Below are positions 52,087 through 61,033 of a DNA stretch of 64,000 bases, piece by piece (the stretch's first letter is position 1; every line of letters starts with the position of its first letter). This DNA comes from Kiritimatiellia bacterium. GTDB lineage: Bacteria; Verrucomicrobiota; Kiritimatiellia; UBA8416; YA12-FULL-48-11. The notes under the pieces were generated by a model. It worked only from the letters and a program-made list of their open reading frames with translations, had not been told where the DNA came from and made no database searches. Where the stretch lies: contig JAQUPZ010000002.1 in the NCBI GenBank assembly GCA_028716365.1, positions 769,005 to 833,004 of the forward strand, given 5' to 3'. A program made the position numbers and the translations under genes.

Positions 52087-52644
52087 ATGGGTAATGATAA
52101 TTCGATAATTATCGGTAAAGTTTATATTCTGGATGATAATATTGATACCGATCTTATCATCCCGGCTGAGTACCTTAATCTCGTGCCGACCATTCCGGAT
52201 GAATATCGCAAACTTGGTTCTTATGCACTTTCCGGTCTGCCAAACAACTATGCACGATTCATCAAGGATTGGCAAGTAACGTCTGAATACAGTGTAATTG
52301 TAGCCGGAAAAAATTTTGGGTGTGGATCATCACGCGAACATGCGGTTACGGCCCTCGCTGCAGCAGGTATAAAGGCAGTCGTTGCCGAATCATATGCACG
52401 AATATTTTTCAGGAATGCCGTTGCCACAGGGGAACTTTATCCAATGGAGTCCGAAAAGACTCTTCGCAATGCTTTCAAACTTGGAACACAGATCGAAGTT
52501 AATACAAATAAAGGAACAATAACGGATATTGCTTCTCAGAAAGTTTTCAAACTCAAACCACTAGGTGCCGTGGGACCGGTCGTTGCTGCAGGGGGAATAT
52601 TTGGCTACGCCCGTGCCACAGGAATGATATCTAAGAAAAAATGA
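52087..52644 (+). CDS. leuD: 3-isopropylmalate dehydratase small subunit
   Basis: 185 residues. DDNIDTDLIIPAEYLN at about 15-30, then GKNFGCGSSREHAVTAL at about 75-91 with the substrate-binding serine and arginine, and AVVAESYARIFFRNAV at about 98-113. This is the usual swivelling domain with the GCGSSREH motif. Two-subunit LeuCD-type. Stop overlaps the parA start by ATGA (52641-52644). Confidence 0.9.
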   Translation: MGNDNSIIIGKVYILDDNIDTDLIIPAEYLNLVPTIPDEYRKLGSYALSGLPNNYARFIKDWQVTSEYSVIVAGKNFGCGSSREHAVTALAAAGIKAVVAESYARIFFRNAVATGELYPMESEKTLRNAFKLGTQIEVNTNKGTITDIASQKVFKLKPLGAVGPVVAAGGIFGYARATGMISKKK

Positions 52645-53522
52645 CAGACAACACACAACAAGCAGAAGGTTCTATTCCAAATCAAGCGGAACAGTCAGTT
52701 TCAAAAGAAACCTCAACACCTGGCATGCGCAAAACGCGAGTGGTTGCGGTTGCCAATCAGAAAGGTGGTGTCGGCAAAACAACAACGGTTATTAATCTGG
52801 CCGCCTGTCTTGCCTATTTGGGCAAGAAAGTGCTGGTGATCGATCTTGATCCGCAGTCCAACTCCACAAGCGGACTGGGTCTTCCTCCTCAAAAAGATAC
52901 CAGTCTTTACCGTGCTCTGCTTGGCGAATCTTCAATAGTAACGATGATCCAAAATACTCCATTCCAGAATCTCGATATTATACCGTCAGAACTGGACCTT
53001 GCCGGATCTGAAGTCTATATTGCGCGGCAGGACAATTACAATCATTGCTTTAATACTGCACTTGGCCCACTGCTTGTAAAAGATTATTACGATGTAATCC
53101 TTGTCGACTGCCCGCCCTCTCTTGGTATTCTCACAATGAATGCATTGACGGCCTCTCATTCGATTCTTATTCCAATTCAATGCGAGTATTACGCGCTTGA
53201 GGGTTTAAGTGTCATAGCACGGCTTGTCCAGCAACTCCGTGATAGTGGTGCAAACCCGAGATTGGACATTGAAGGTATAGTTATGACTATGTTTGACGGC
53301 AGGACAAACCTGTCAGATCAGGTTGTTGATGAAGTTCGCAAGCATTTTTCCGAGAAAATCTACGAGACAGTTATACCGCGTAATGTGCGTCTGAGCGAGG
53401 CCCCTAGTTTCGGCAAACCGGTAATTCATTACGACTGGCACTCAACGGGCGCCAAAGCATACATGTTGTTAGCGCAGGAATTTGCCAAAAGAATAGACAC
53501 AACATCCGGTCGGACAGCTTGA
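52641..53522 (+). CDS. parA: ParA/Soj-type partition ATPase
   Basis: 293 residues with a 35-residue polar N-terminal extension, then VAVANQKGGVGKTTTVINLAA with the deviant Walker A motif at about 38-56, DLDPQSNSTSGLGL, and DVILVDCPPSLGILTMNAL (Walker B). Chromosomal ParA moves origins together with ParB. No parB gene follows; the convergent def gene is next. Coupled to leuD by ATGA, an unusual operon partner. Confidence 0.9.
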   Translation: MTDNTQQAEGSIPNQAEQSVSKETSTPGMRKTRVVAVANQKGGVGKTTTVINLAACLAYLGKKVLVIDLDPQSNSTSGLGLPPQKDTSLYRALLGESSIVTMIQNTPFQNLDIIPSELDLAGSEVYIARQDNYNHCFNTALGPLLVKDYYDVILVDCPPSLGILTMNALTASHSILIPIQCEYYALEGLSVIARLVQQLRDSGANPRLDIEGIVMTMFDGRTNLSDQVVDEVRKHFSEKIYETVIPRNVRLSEAPSFGKPVIHYDWHSTGAKAYMLLAQEFAKRIDTTSGRTA

Positions 53523-53537
53523 GTATGATCTCAAGCT
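53516..53537. terminator. Hairpin across the convergent parA and def stops
   Basis: AGCTTGAG (53516-53523), loop TATGAT, CTCAAGCT (53530-53537), then TTATTCATTTTC on the plus strand. The hairpin contains both stop codons, so it probably ends transcription from both sides. Confidence 0.65.
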
Positions 53538-54076
53538 TTATTCATTTTCTTCAGTTTCTTCAACTTGCCAGCAACTGAAAGTTTCTGAACTGTTGACATT
53601 CGATTAACCAGAAGTATACCGTTCAGGTGATCAAATTCATGCTGAACTGTCCTGGCAAGAAGCCCACTGACTTCAAGGATTTCATTCTTTCCTGCCATGT
53701 TCATAAACTTCACTCCAATAGTAGCCGCCCTTTTGATTGTGACAAAGATTTCCGGGAAACTCAGACAGCCTTCCTGCCCGATTTGCTCACCCTCCATTTT
53801 TGTTATCACAGGATTACACATAATGATGGGCATTTTTATACCAGGATTTACACGCTTCTTCGTAACTTCATCAACATCCAGTGAAACCGGTAAATCAACT
53901 ATACAGATTGCTTCCGTACGACCCACCTGTTCAGCAGCAAGCCCCAGCCCATTACTCCTGTACATGGCATCGAGCATATCTTTCGCAAGCTGTTTGATGG
54001 AATCATCTATTTTCTCAACAGGAATGGCTTTCTTCCGAAGCACGGGATTCCCGTATATGGTGATTTCATATTTCAA
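53531..54076 (-). CDS. def: Peptide deformylase, TTG start
   Basis: 181 residues from a TTG at 54076 with AAGGAG 8 nt upstream; the open frame extends to 54103, but without a site. Motif 1 GLGLAAEQVG at about 46-55, motif 2 EGCLSFPE at about 103-110 and motif 3 QHEFDHLNG at about 145-153 (two metal histidines and the catalytic Glu) are all present. It removes formyl groups from new proteins. The start overlaps the end of the metallolyase gene by 11 nt, so they are coupled. Confidence 0.93.
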   Translation of the reverse strand: MKYEITIYGNPVLRKKAIPVEKIDDSIKQLAKDMLDAMYRSNGLGLAAEQVGRTEAICIVDLPVSLDVDEVTKKRVNPGIKMPIIMCNPVITKMEGEQIGQEGCLSFPEIFVTIKRAATIGVKFMNMAGKNEILEVSGLLARTVQHEFDHLNGILLVNRMSTVQKLSVAGKLKKLKKMNKA

Positions 54077-55451
54077 AGCCACTCTCCTTAATCCAGTCCG
54101 CAAGGTTTAGCCTTACCTGTTCAAGCATTTCACGGTCAGAAACAGAAGTAGTCCGGCCTTCCTCGTATTGATTCGTAATCCATTCATAAATCTTTTTAAC
54201 ACCCGGATTATCTTTTGTGAGTGAAGCTGCGCCCCTTCCGATTTTATTATGGATCCAGAGGACTATTCCAGCCAGACCACTCTTATCAGTCAATGCAATT
54301 TCAACAGACCTGTTCAGGAGTTTTGCAGTGTCGAAAACATTGTAAATCTCCTCGTTCTTCAAAAGTCCGTCAGCATGAATACCTGCATGGGTCATATTGA
54401 AGTCTTTACCAACCAGGGGCATATTCACCGGTATCTGGAAATGAAGTTCCTTTTCAAAATAGTCAGCAATTTCTGTTATAACCGTCGTATCTGCACCACA
54501 GTCATTTCCTCTCAGCTGAAGATAACTCATAACCAGTCCTTCGATAGAAGGATTCCCTGTACGTTCCCCTATCCCAAGCATTGTTCCATTTGCCGCACTG
54601 CAGCCATAAAGCCATGCCGTAACTGCATTTGCATTCACAAGATTCAGGTCATTGTGTCCATGCCATTCCATCCACTCACTCGGCACGCCAGCATAATAAG
54701 CCAATCCATGTATGAGCCCCGGCACTGAACGCGGCATTGCAACGCCAGGATAAGGAACACCTAGCCCTAAAGTATCACAAACCCTGATCTTTATTACGGA
54801 TTTGCTTTCCTCTGCCACTTTCATTAGTTCATGAGCAAAAGGAACAACAAATCCATAAAAATCAGCCCGTGTGGCATCTTCAAAATGACATCTTGGAATA
54901 ATTCCGACCTCTATGGCCTCCTTGACAATCCACAGATAGTCATTCATTACTTCTTTTCTGGTCTTTTTAAGCTTAAGAAATATATGATAATCGGAAGCTG
55001 AAGTTAGAATACCGGTTTCCTTCATCCCAAGTTCTTTTGCAAGTTTCAGATCTTTTTTGTGTGCTCTTATCCACCCGGTAATCTCCGGATATTCATAACC
55101 AAGTTCCTGTACCTTGCTGATTGCCTCCTGATCTTTCCTGGTATACAGGAAAAACTCCGCCTGCCGAATCAACCCTTTAGGGCCACCCAGCCGATGCAAC
55201 ATTTTATAAAGATCTACGACCTGTTTGACCGTATAGGGCGGCATTGACTGTTGACCGTCGCGGAAGGAAGTATCGGTTATCCATATTTCATCAGGGACTC
55301 TCATAGGACTCAAACGATGATTGAATCCTATCTTCGGCACCTCGCTATACGGAAAAATATCCCTGAATAAATTAGGCTCGCCTGGATTATCCAACTGAAC
55401 ATTGTATGAATCGGAATCAAAAGTATTAAAACCTGGATTAAATTTTAACAT
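54066..55451 (-). CDS. DRE-TIM metallolyase, candidate Re-citrate synthase or 2-isopropylmalate synthase-like
   Basis: 461 residues from ATG 55451 (AAAGGAA upstream). The catalytic barrel opens with TDTSFRDGQQSMPPYTVKQ at about 57-75 and has GYEYPEITGWIRAH, PRCHFEDATRADFYGF at about 183-198 and WHGHNDLNLVNANA with the metal histidines. After the barrel only a short communication region follows (about residues 390-461), and the LeuA regulatory domain is missing. The FRDGQQ and EITGWIRA segments remind me of Re-citrate synthases, which share this fold with LeuA and homocitrate synthase. That assignment is from memory. The alternative is a feedback-insensitive LeuA, since leuCD are near. Upstream of def in a minus-strand pair. 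Confidence 0.75.
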   Translation of the reverse strand: MLKFNPGFNTFDSDSYNVQLDNPGEPNLFRDIFPYSEVPKIGFNHRLSPMRVPDEIWITDTSFRDGQQSMPPYTVKQVVDLYKMLHRLGGPKGLIRQAEFFLYTRKDQEAISKVQELGYEYPEITGWIRAHKKDLKLAKELGMKETGILTSASDYHIFLKLKKTRKEVMNDYLWIVKEAIEVGIIPRCHFEDATRADFYGFVVPFAHELMKVAEESKSVIKIRVCDTLGLGVPYPGVAMPRSVPGLIHGLAYYAGVPSEWMEWHGHNDLNLVNANAVTAWLYGCSAANGTMLGIGERTGNPSIEGLVMSYLQLRGNDCGADTTVITEIADYFEKELHFQIPVNMPLVGKDFNMTHAGIHADGLLKNEEIYNVFDTAKLLNRSVEIALTDKSGLAGIVLWIHNKIGRGAASLTKDNPGVKKIYEWITNQYEEGRTTSVSDREMLEQVRLNLADWIKESGFEI

Positions 55452-55700
55452 GACATATTTTCCTTTAAGTTGAAAAGTGTAGAACACAGATTTTATCTTT
55501 GCAACCAATTTAGTAAAATTGGAAAGAAATTGATGGAGTCAATAGGTAACTGGAAATTTTTCCAAAGACATGAAAAGAATAAATATTTTCCCTGCCCGTA
55601 TTACAAAATCTGTGCTAATCCTAATTAATATTAATAGCACTCATCAAAAGCAACATGGCAATTCACACACCTCAAAACGAAAAAAAACGGGCTTTTCCAA

Positions 55701-55835
55701 ATGAAAAACAGATATTTTGTCTCATTACTCATAGGATCACTCTTCACAACGGCAGCAGTTGATGGTGATGCCTTCGACAACTTCTCGATTCTGCCTTGCG
55801 AAAGAGACAGTAATTTTCATAATATGTCTAAATGA
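55701..55835 (+). CDS. Possible 44-residue exported peptide
   Basis: ATG 55701, with only a poor ribosome site (ACGGGC). The N-terminal 19 residues MKNRYFVSLLIGSLFTTAA look like a signal peptide and the rest is short and polar with one cysteine (AFDNFSILPCERDSN). Its stop overlaps the next ATG (ATGA at 55832-55835). The signal-like N-terminus and coupling support a real gene; small size leaves doubt. The upstream 55452-55700 stretch contains nothing else recognisable. Confidence 0.35.
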   Translation: MKNRYFVSLLIGSLFTTAAVDGDAFDNFSILPCERDSNFHNMSK

Positions 55836-56566
55836 AGAAAGCGCTTGTTATTATTCCAACTTACGACGAGAAAAATAATGTACGGCCCATTTCGCAGGCG
55901 GTTTTTGGCATACAACCTGATATCAACATCCTGTTTGTGGATGATAATTCCCCTGATGGTACCGGAAAAATCATTGACAAAATGTGCACTGAGGACAAAA
56001 GAGTCAATGTGGTTCATAAACAGGGCAAAAATGGCCTGGGTCGAGCCTATATTACGGGATTTAAGTGGGCAATAGAACATGGCTACGAACTGATTTTTGA
56101 AATGGACGCCGATTTTTCCCATGATCCAGCAGAAATTCCAAATTTTCTTAAAGCGGCAGAAAATGCGGATTTGATTCTCGGCTCCAGGTATATGCACGGG
56201 ATAAGAATTACAAACTGGCCGCTCAGCCGTCTTATGTTAAGCAAAGGAGCCGCAACGTATGTTCGCCTGATTACCGGAATGCCAGTGACTGATCCTACAG
56301 GTGGATACAAATGTTATCATCGCGAAGTATTGATTGCCATTGATCTGGATTCCATAGTCTCAAACGGTTATTCATTTCAGATCGAAATGACTCACACTGC
56401 ATGGACGAAGGGATTCCGGATAGCAGAAATACCTATCACGTTTGTGGATCGTAGAGCAGGATATTCCAAAATGAGCGCAAATATTGTTCGTGAAGCCCTC
56501 TGGCAGGTATGGAAGCTTTTAATACGTAACGGATTCCAGCGAAGTCCAAAGATAATTACAAAATGA
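55832..56566 (+). CDS. Polyprenol-phosphate mannosyl/glucosyltransferase (Dpm1-like GT2)
   Basis: 244 residues. ALVIIPTYDEKNNV, ILFVDDNSPDGTGKII at about 32-47, FEMDADFSHDP with the DxD at about 89-99, and QIEMTHTAWTKGFRIAEIPITF at about 188-210 (landmarks in two pieces) match dolichyl/polyprenyl-phosphate mannose synthases without C-terminal membrane helices. It makes the lipid-linked sugar that outer-face GT-C enzymes use, and such an enzyme lies two genes downstream. Overlaps the next gene by 4 nt. Confidence 0.85.
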   Translation: MKKALVIIPTYDEKNNVRPISQAVFGIQPDINILFVDDNSPDGTGKIIDKMCTEDKRVNVVHKQGKNGLGRAYITGFKWAIEHGYELIFEMDADFSHDPAEIPNFLKAAENADLILGSRYMHGIRITNWPLSRLMLSKGAATYVRLITGMPVTDPTGGYKCYHREVLIAIDLDSIVSNGYSFQIEMTHTAWTKGFRIAEIPITFVDRRAGYSKMSANIVREALWQVWKLLIRNGFQRSPKIITK

Positions 56567-57513
56567 ATACTCTAGCCACAGAGGAAAACAAACATCAAAG
56601 CAACCTTGAACGAAAAGGCCATCCAGTATTGATGGATTACGTCCATGCTCTACGTCCCAACCAGTGGACAAAAAATATCGTTGTTCTTGCCGCTTTATTT
56701 TTCGCTTTTTGGGATAGGTCACGAGGACAACCGATTGATTCAACAGCTTTTTTAAAAGTTCCGTTTGCAGCGTTTATTTTCTGCATAATTTCCAGCGGTA
56801 TTTATATCCTAAACGATATTAAAGATATCAACGTTGACCGTAATCATCCGGTAAAGAAAAACCGTCCCATTCCGGCTGGAATCATCCCTTTCTCAAGAGC
56901 ATGGGCCATGGTTTTTGTTCTGCTCGGATGTGGTTTAACAGCTTCGTTCCTGCTTCCACATCTTTTTACTGCTGTCATGGTAACATATATTATCATTCAG
57001 ATTGTGTATAGCTATGGGTTGAAACAAGTTGCTTTTGTTGATGTTCTGGTCATCGCAAGTGGATTCGTTTTACGGGCTATTGCAGGTGCAGTTGCTATTC
57101 CCGGGATAACAATATCTCCATGGTTACTACTGTGTACTTTCTTGCTGGCACTCTTTCTGGCTCTCTGTAAACGACGCCACGAGAAGTTCTCTTTTGAAGA
57201 TGCCCACAGACCCAGTCTGGAAAAATACGATCAGCACCTGCTGGATCAACTCATTGCCATTGTAAGCGCCTGTACTATTGTTTCATATGCAATCTATACA
57301 CTCTGGCCTAAAACTGTCGAAAAGTTCGGAACACATTCACTCGGATTTACTATCCCATTTGTTGTCTTCGGAATTTTCAGGTATCTGGACCTGGTTTACA
57401 GGCACGAAAAAGGTGACCGACCGGAAATAATATTACTGACAGACCTGCCGCTATTAACAAACCTAGCGCTTTATGCTTTCTCTCTGTATGTCATTTTTTC
57501 CCTGCATCTTTAA
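56563..57513 (+). CDS. UbiA-family prenyltransferase, decaprenyl-phosphate phosphoribosyltransferase-like
   Basis: 316 residues with about eight to nine helices. LRPNQWTKNIVVLAALFF at about 30-47, NDIKDINVDRNHPVKKNRP at about 88-106 (first DxxxD motif) and the second acidic motif KRRHEKFSFEDA at about 203-214. These are hallmarks of the DPPR-synthase branch, which moves phosphoribose to polyprenyl phosphate for ribose/arabinose donors in actinobacteria. In this context a polyprenyl-phosphate pentose is likely. The N-terminal 28 residues are polar. Start overlaps the GT2 stop (ATGA). Confidence 0.8.
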   Translation: MNTLATEENKHQSNLERKGHPVLMDYVHALRPNQWTKNIVVLAALFFAFWDRSRGQPIDSTAFLKVPFAAFIFCIISSGIYILNDIKDINVDRNHPVKKNRPIPAGIIPFSRAWAMVFVLLGCGLTASFLLPHLFTAVMVTYIIIQIVYSYGLKQVAFVDVLVIASGFVLRAIAGAVAIPGITISPWLLLCTFLLALFLALCKRRHEKFSFEDAHRPSLEKYDQHLLDQLIAIVSACTIVSYAIYTLWPKTVEKFGTHSLGFTIPFVVFGIFRYLDLVYRHEKGDRPEIILLTDLPLLTNLALYAFSLYVIFSLHL

Positions 57514-57571
57514 CACTGCGGCAAAATAGCTTGCCTTTCTACCGTCACATCTCAATAATAAGTAGCCTTTT

Positions 57572-60500
57572 ATGGTAATAATGGAACAAAATATCGTCAA
57601 TATTTCCGGAACCGGCAAAGTCCGCTTTTTCACCTTATGGGACTGGAGTGCATTTTGGACTGCATGCCTTGTATCGTTAGGAGTTTATTTCTGTACGCTG
57701 GCCCCTACCCTGACAATGGAAGATAGCGGTGAACTGGCAACCGCAGGCGCATATCTTGGTGTTCCTCATCCACCAGGTTATCCAATCTGGACCATGATGG
57801 GATGGGTCTTCACAAAAATATTCAGTTTTGTCACCTTTCGTGGTCAACCAAATCCAGCATGGAGCATCGGTTTGATGTCTGCTTTTTTCGGAGCATTGGC
57901 AACGGGTATCACAGCCATGCTAATAAGCCGTTCCGGATCAGACATAATCAGCCAGATAAAAGGCAGCACTGAACATGTAAGCAGATCAGTGGAAAATATG
58001 TTTTGCTGGATTGGTGGAGTAGTCGGCAGTCTTCTTTTTGCATTCAGTCCGGTCAACTGGTCCCAATCAGTCATTGCAGAAATTTATTCCCTTAATGCCT
58101 TCTTTCTCGCCCTTGTACTCATACTTACCTACATGTGGATCAAACAACCCAGCGACAAAATTCTGATCATCTTGAGTCTTGTATTCGGCATCGGCCTGAC
58201 CAATTACCAGGCACTTCTATTGATGCTACCCGCACTGATTGTGGTTATTCTTGTTCGAAACACCTCTCTCTTTCGGGATTTTGTTGTTGCTGGTATCCCT
58301 TACGTGTTCGTCTATGTGCTTATCAAACAGGGTCTTCTACCACAGCTATATCATCCGACGCACTTCACATGTTTTATTTATCTTACGCTTAATTTTCTGG
58401 CACTTGTACTGATATATTATTTTCTCCCCAATGGCAGAACTGTTTCACTCTCCATAGTTGCGCTCGAACTCGGAGTCGCAGTATACGGCTATATGCCGCT
58501 TGCATCAGAAACCAATCCCCCCATGAACTGGGGATATCCAAGAACATTTGAAGGATTTATTCATGCCATTACCCGCGGACAGTACGAGAAAATATCACCA
58601 ACTGACATTTTCTCCATAAACTTTATTCATCAGGTTGGAGATTATCTATCAGACCTCAGAGCCCAATATACCCTTCTTGTCGCGCCTCTGGGACTTCTTC
58701 CTTTTGTAACATGGGAACTGACTCTCTATGGCCGCCGTATAAAAGCAATCTATCTCGCAATTCCGATCTTCCTGCTTGTAACCGGGCTAATTGTCATAGA
58801 GGAATTGATTCAAAGTACCGGTATTCCGATCATGTCCTTTACTTATAAAACCCTGCTGTGTGTTCTGATCGGAATACAAGCCATTGGTGTTCTGACGCTT
58901 TTTACGAGTCAAATTGCAAGCTTTGTATCGCAATTGCGCGACGGGAAAACACCGTTCTCCGAAAAGGTCACCATTCTTGTCGTGTTATTCTGTGGAGTCG
59001 GAATATTTCTTTTGTATGAAATGATGCTCCTTGCAAGATTTACAGAAATTATAGCGCCAGTAAAACAGACATCGCAGACCCTAGCGACAAACCAGTTCCA
59101 ATCCATCCTTTTCAAGGGAGGAGGAATAATTCTCCTGATGATTATTCCTGCCCTTCTTCTACCGATTATTTTCCTGTATCGCGGCAAGAGCGAATTACGA
59201 TTATCGATTGACAAAGATGCTCAAAAATGGATTGTAGCAACTCTCTGCAGTTTCCTGGTAATGAGTCTGCTGTTCATTGCCCTCGCCAACCCAAAAGGCG
59301 ATATTCAAGACTACTTTATACAAAGAGTTAAATTCATTTCTTCCCATGCGCTTTATGCATTCTGGATTGGTTATGGAATTATTTTCGGCCTTACGATCAT
59401 GACTGTTTTTTTTAAAGGAAATTCAATCATCATATTCTCCGGGGTTGTTATCGCAGCATTATTACCCCTGATTCCTCTCAAGGAAAACGCATATAACAGG
59501 GAGCAAATCCGCGTAGTAGGAGGAGCCGAACAGAATGGACATGATTTCGGATGGCAGTTCGGTAATTACCAGTTACGCGGAGCCGATGCAATTAACGAAG
59601 AACTCGATCCCGACGAAGAGCCGCTCCCGAATCCGACGTATCCTCCGGAAATGGGTACAAACGCTGTATTTTTTGGAGGCACCGATCCAGGACGATTTGT
59701 TCCAACATACATGATTTATTCTGCCAAGGTCAGAGAGGATGTCTATCTGATCACTCAAAATGCTCTTGCAGATAACACTTACATGAATGTCATGCGTGAT
59801 CTTTACGGTGACCGTATATGGATTCCGGCACAGGCCGACAGTGCCGGCGCATTTACCCGTTATGTCGAGGACGTAAAAGCCAACCGAAGACCTCCTAATG
59901 CGGACATTAGGATTGAAAATGGGCGTGTTCAAATCAGTGGCGCTCTTGGTGTTATGGAAATCAACGGTATTCTTGCCCAGATGATATTTGAGCACAACAA
60001 CTACACAAATGACTTCTATGTCGAGGAAAGTTATGTAATCAGATGGATGTATCCTTACATGGAACCTCATGGTCTTATAATGAAAATTAACAGGAACACT
60101 CTCCCGCGAATCAGTCAGGAACGAATAAATAATGATATGGATTTTTGGGACTGGTATACAAGGCAACTTGTATCGAACAATAAATTTCTACGTGATATCG
60201 TAGCCCGGAAATCATTCTCAAAGCTTCGAAGTGCAATAGCCGGTCTTTACATCTACTGTAACGAAAGACGCGCAGAGGAAGCTGAAAGAGCCTTTCACGA
60301 ATCCAGGATTTTATACCCTCTCAGCCCGGAAGCCAATTTCCGGCTCGCAGAACTTTATATGATGCAGAATCGTACAAAGGATGTTAAACGTTTGATATCA
60401 GGCTTCGGCAAGCAGGATCCAGGTAACAAAAATGTTCCGGAATTCATGGCTCATGTTGACCGGACAGAGAAACTTCACGACAAGGTGAGAAACCTTGAAA

Positions 60501-61033
60501 ATTCAATGAAATCCAAAACTCTAAACATAGAAAGTGCATTTGAACTTTCTGATTGCTATTTCCAGATGGGACAAGTAGGACCAGCCGTAGGACTTCTCAA
60601 TAGTATTCTGTCTACTACCAACCTCCCTGCATTCTTCTGTCTTAACGTCGCAAAGTTGTTCCAACGTGCGGGCCGTATGGGCGAAATGAACCGTGCGCTC
60701 GATATGTGCAGAAGCAGACTTCCATCTAATACGCCAAGCGAGGCATATATCGACATGGCTCGACTTTACGCTCAATCCGGACAGATGGATAAAATGGGAG
60801 ATATACTGGAACGATATCTGAAAACTCAGCCAAATGATTGGAAAGCATGGCTTGATCTTGCGGCAATTCAAATGGGATTAAAACAAACAAACGCAGCAAT
60901 AAAGTCACTTGAAAACGCATCGAGAACGGGAGGAGCTCAAGCCCTGCAGATTATCAATCAAGATCAGCGATTCCAGAATATTCGACAAGCGATTTCTCCC
61001 GGTACAAGGAACATCTTCAATCTTATCCGCTAA
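57572..61033 (+). CDS. Giant DUF2723 GT-C-type membrane protein with TPR-like tail
   Basis: 1153 residues. DUF2723 begins at about 45-70: TLTMEDSGELATAGAYLG, then PHPPGYPIW, where the ED pair is the GT-C acidic motif on the first outer loop. About 13 helices cover residues 30-620 (with a gap of long loops). Residues 640-880 form a soluble domain with repeated Trp/Tyr and Pro, and residues 880-1140 have tetratricopeptide-like helix pairs (SPEANFRLAELYMMQNRTKDV, ESAFELSDCYFQMGQVGPAV). Related to TMEM260-type O-mannosyltransferases. Likely uses the polyprenyl-phosphate sugar from its upstream neighbours to glycosylate exported proteins. Overlaps the convergent rsmE stop by 11 nt. Start may also be ATG 57581. 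Confidence 0.8.
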   Translation: MVIMEQNIVNISGTGKVRFFTLWDWSAFWTACLVSLGVYFCTLAPTLTMEDSGELATAGAYLGVPHPPGYPIWTMMGWVFTKIFSFVTFRGQPNPAWSIGLMSAFFGALATGITAMLISRSGSDIISQIKGSTEHVSRSVENMFCWIGGVVGSLLFAFSPVNWSQSVIAEIYSLNAFFLALVLILTYMWIKQPSDKILIILSLVFGIGLTNYQALLLMLPALIVVILVRNTSLFRDFVVAGIPYVFVYVLIKQGLLPQLYHPTHFTCFIYLTLNFLALVLIYYFLPNGRTVSLSIVALELGVAVYGYMPLASETNPPMNWGYPRTFEGFIHAITRGQYEKISPTDIFSINFIHQVGDYLSDLRAQYTLLVAPLGLLPFVTWELTLYGRRIKAIYLAIPIFLLVTGLIVIEELIQSTGIPIMSFTYKTLLCVLIGIQAIGVLTLFTSQIASFVSQLRDGKTPFSEKVTILVVLFCGVGIFLLYEMMLLARFTEIIAPVKQTSQTLATNQFQSILFKGGGIILLMIIPALLLPIIFLYRGKSELRLSIDKDAQKWIVATLCSFLVMSLLFIALANPKGDIQDYFIQRVKFISSHALYAFWIGYGIIFGLTIMTVFFKGNSIIIFSGVVIAALLPLIPLKENAYNREQIRVVGGAEQNGHDFGWQFGNYQLRGADAINEELDPDEEPLPNPTYPPEMGTNAVFFGGTDPGRFVPTYMIYSAKVREDVYLITQNALADNTYMNVMRDLYGDRIWIPAQADSAGAFTRYVEDVKANRRPPNADIRIENGRVQISGALGVMEINGILAQMIFEHNNYTNDFYVEESYVIRWMYPYMEPHGLIMKINRNTLPRISQERINNDMDFWDWYTRQLVSNNKFLRDIVARKSFSKLRSAIAGLYIYCNERRAEEAERAFHESRILYPLSPEANFRLAELYMMQNRTKDVKRLISGFGKQDPGNKNVPEFMAHVDRTEKLHDKVRNLENSMKSKTLNIESAFELSDCYFQMGQVGPAVGLLNSILSTTNLPAFFCLNVAKLFQRAGRMGEMNRALDMCRSRLPSNTPSEAYIDMARLYAQSGQMDKMGDILERYLKTQPNDWKAWLDLAAIQMGLKQTNAAIKSLENASRTGGAQALQIINQDQRFQNIRQAISPGTRNIFNLIR

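Noticed and set aside
54077..54103. Longer peptide deformylase starting at 54103
   Set aside because: No ribosome site; the TTG at 54076 has AAGGAG at the right distance.
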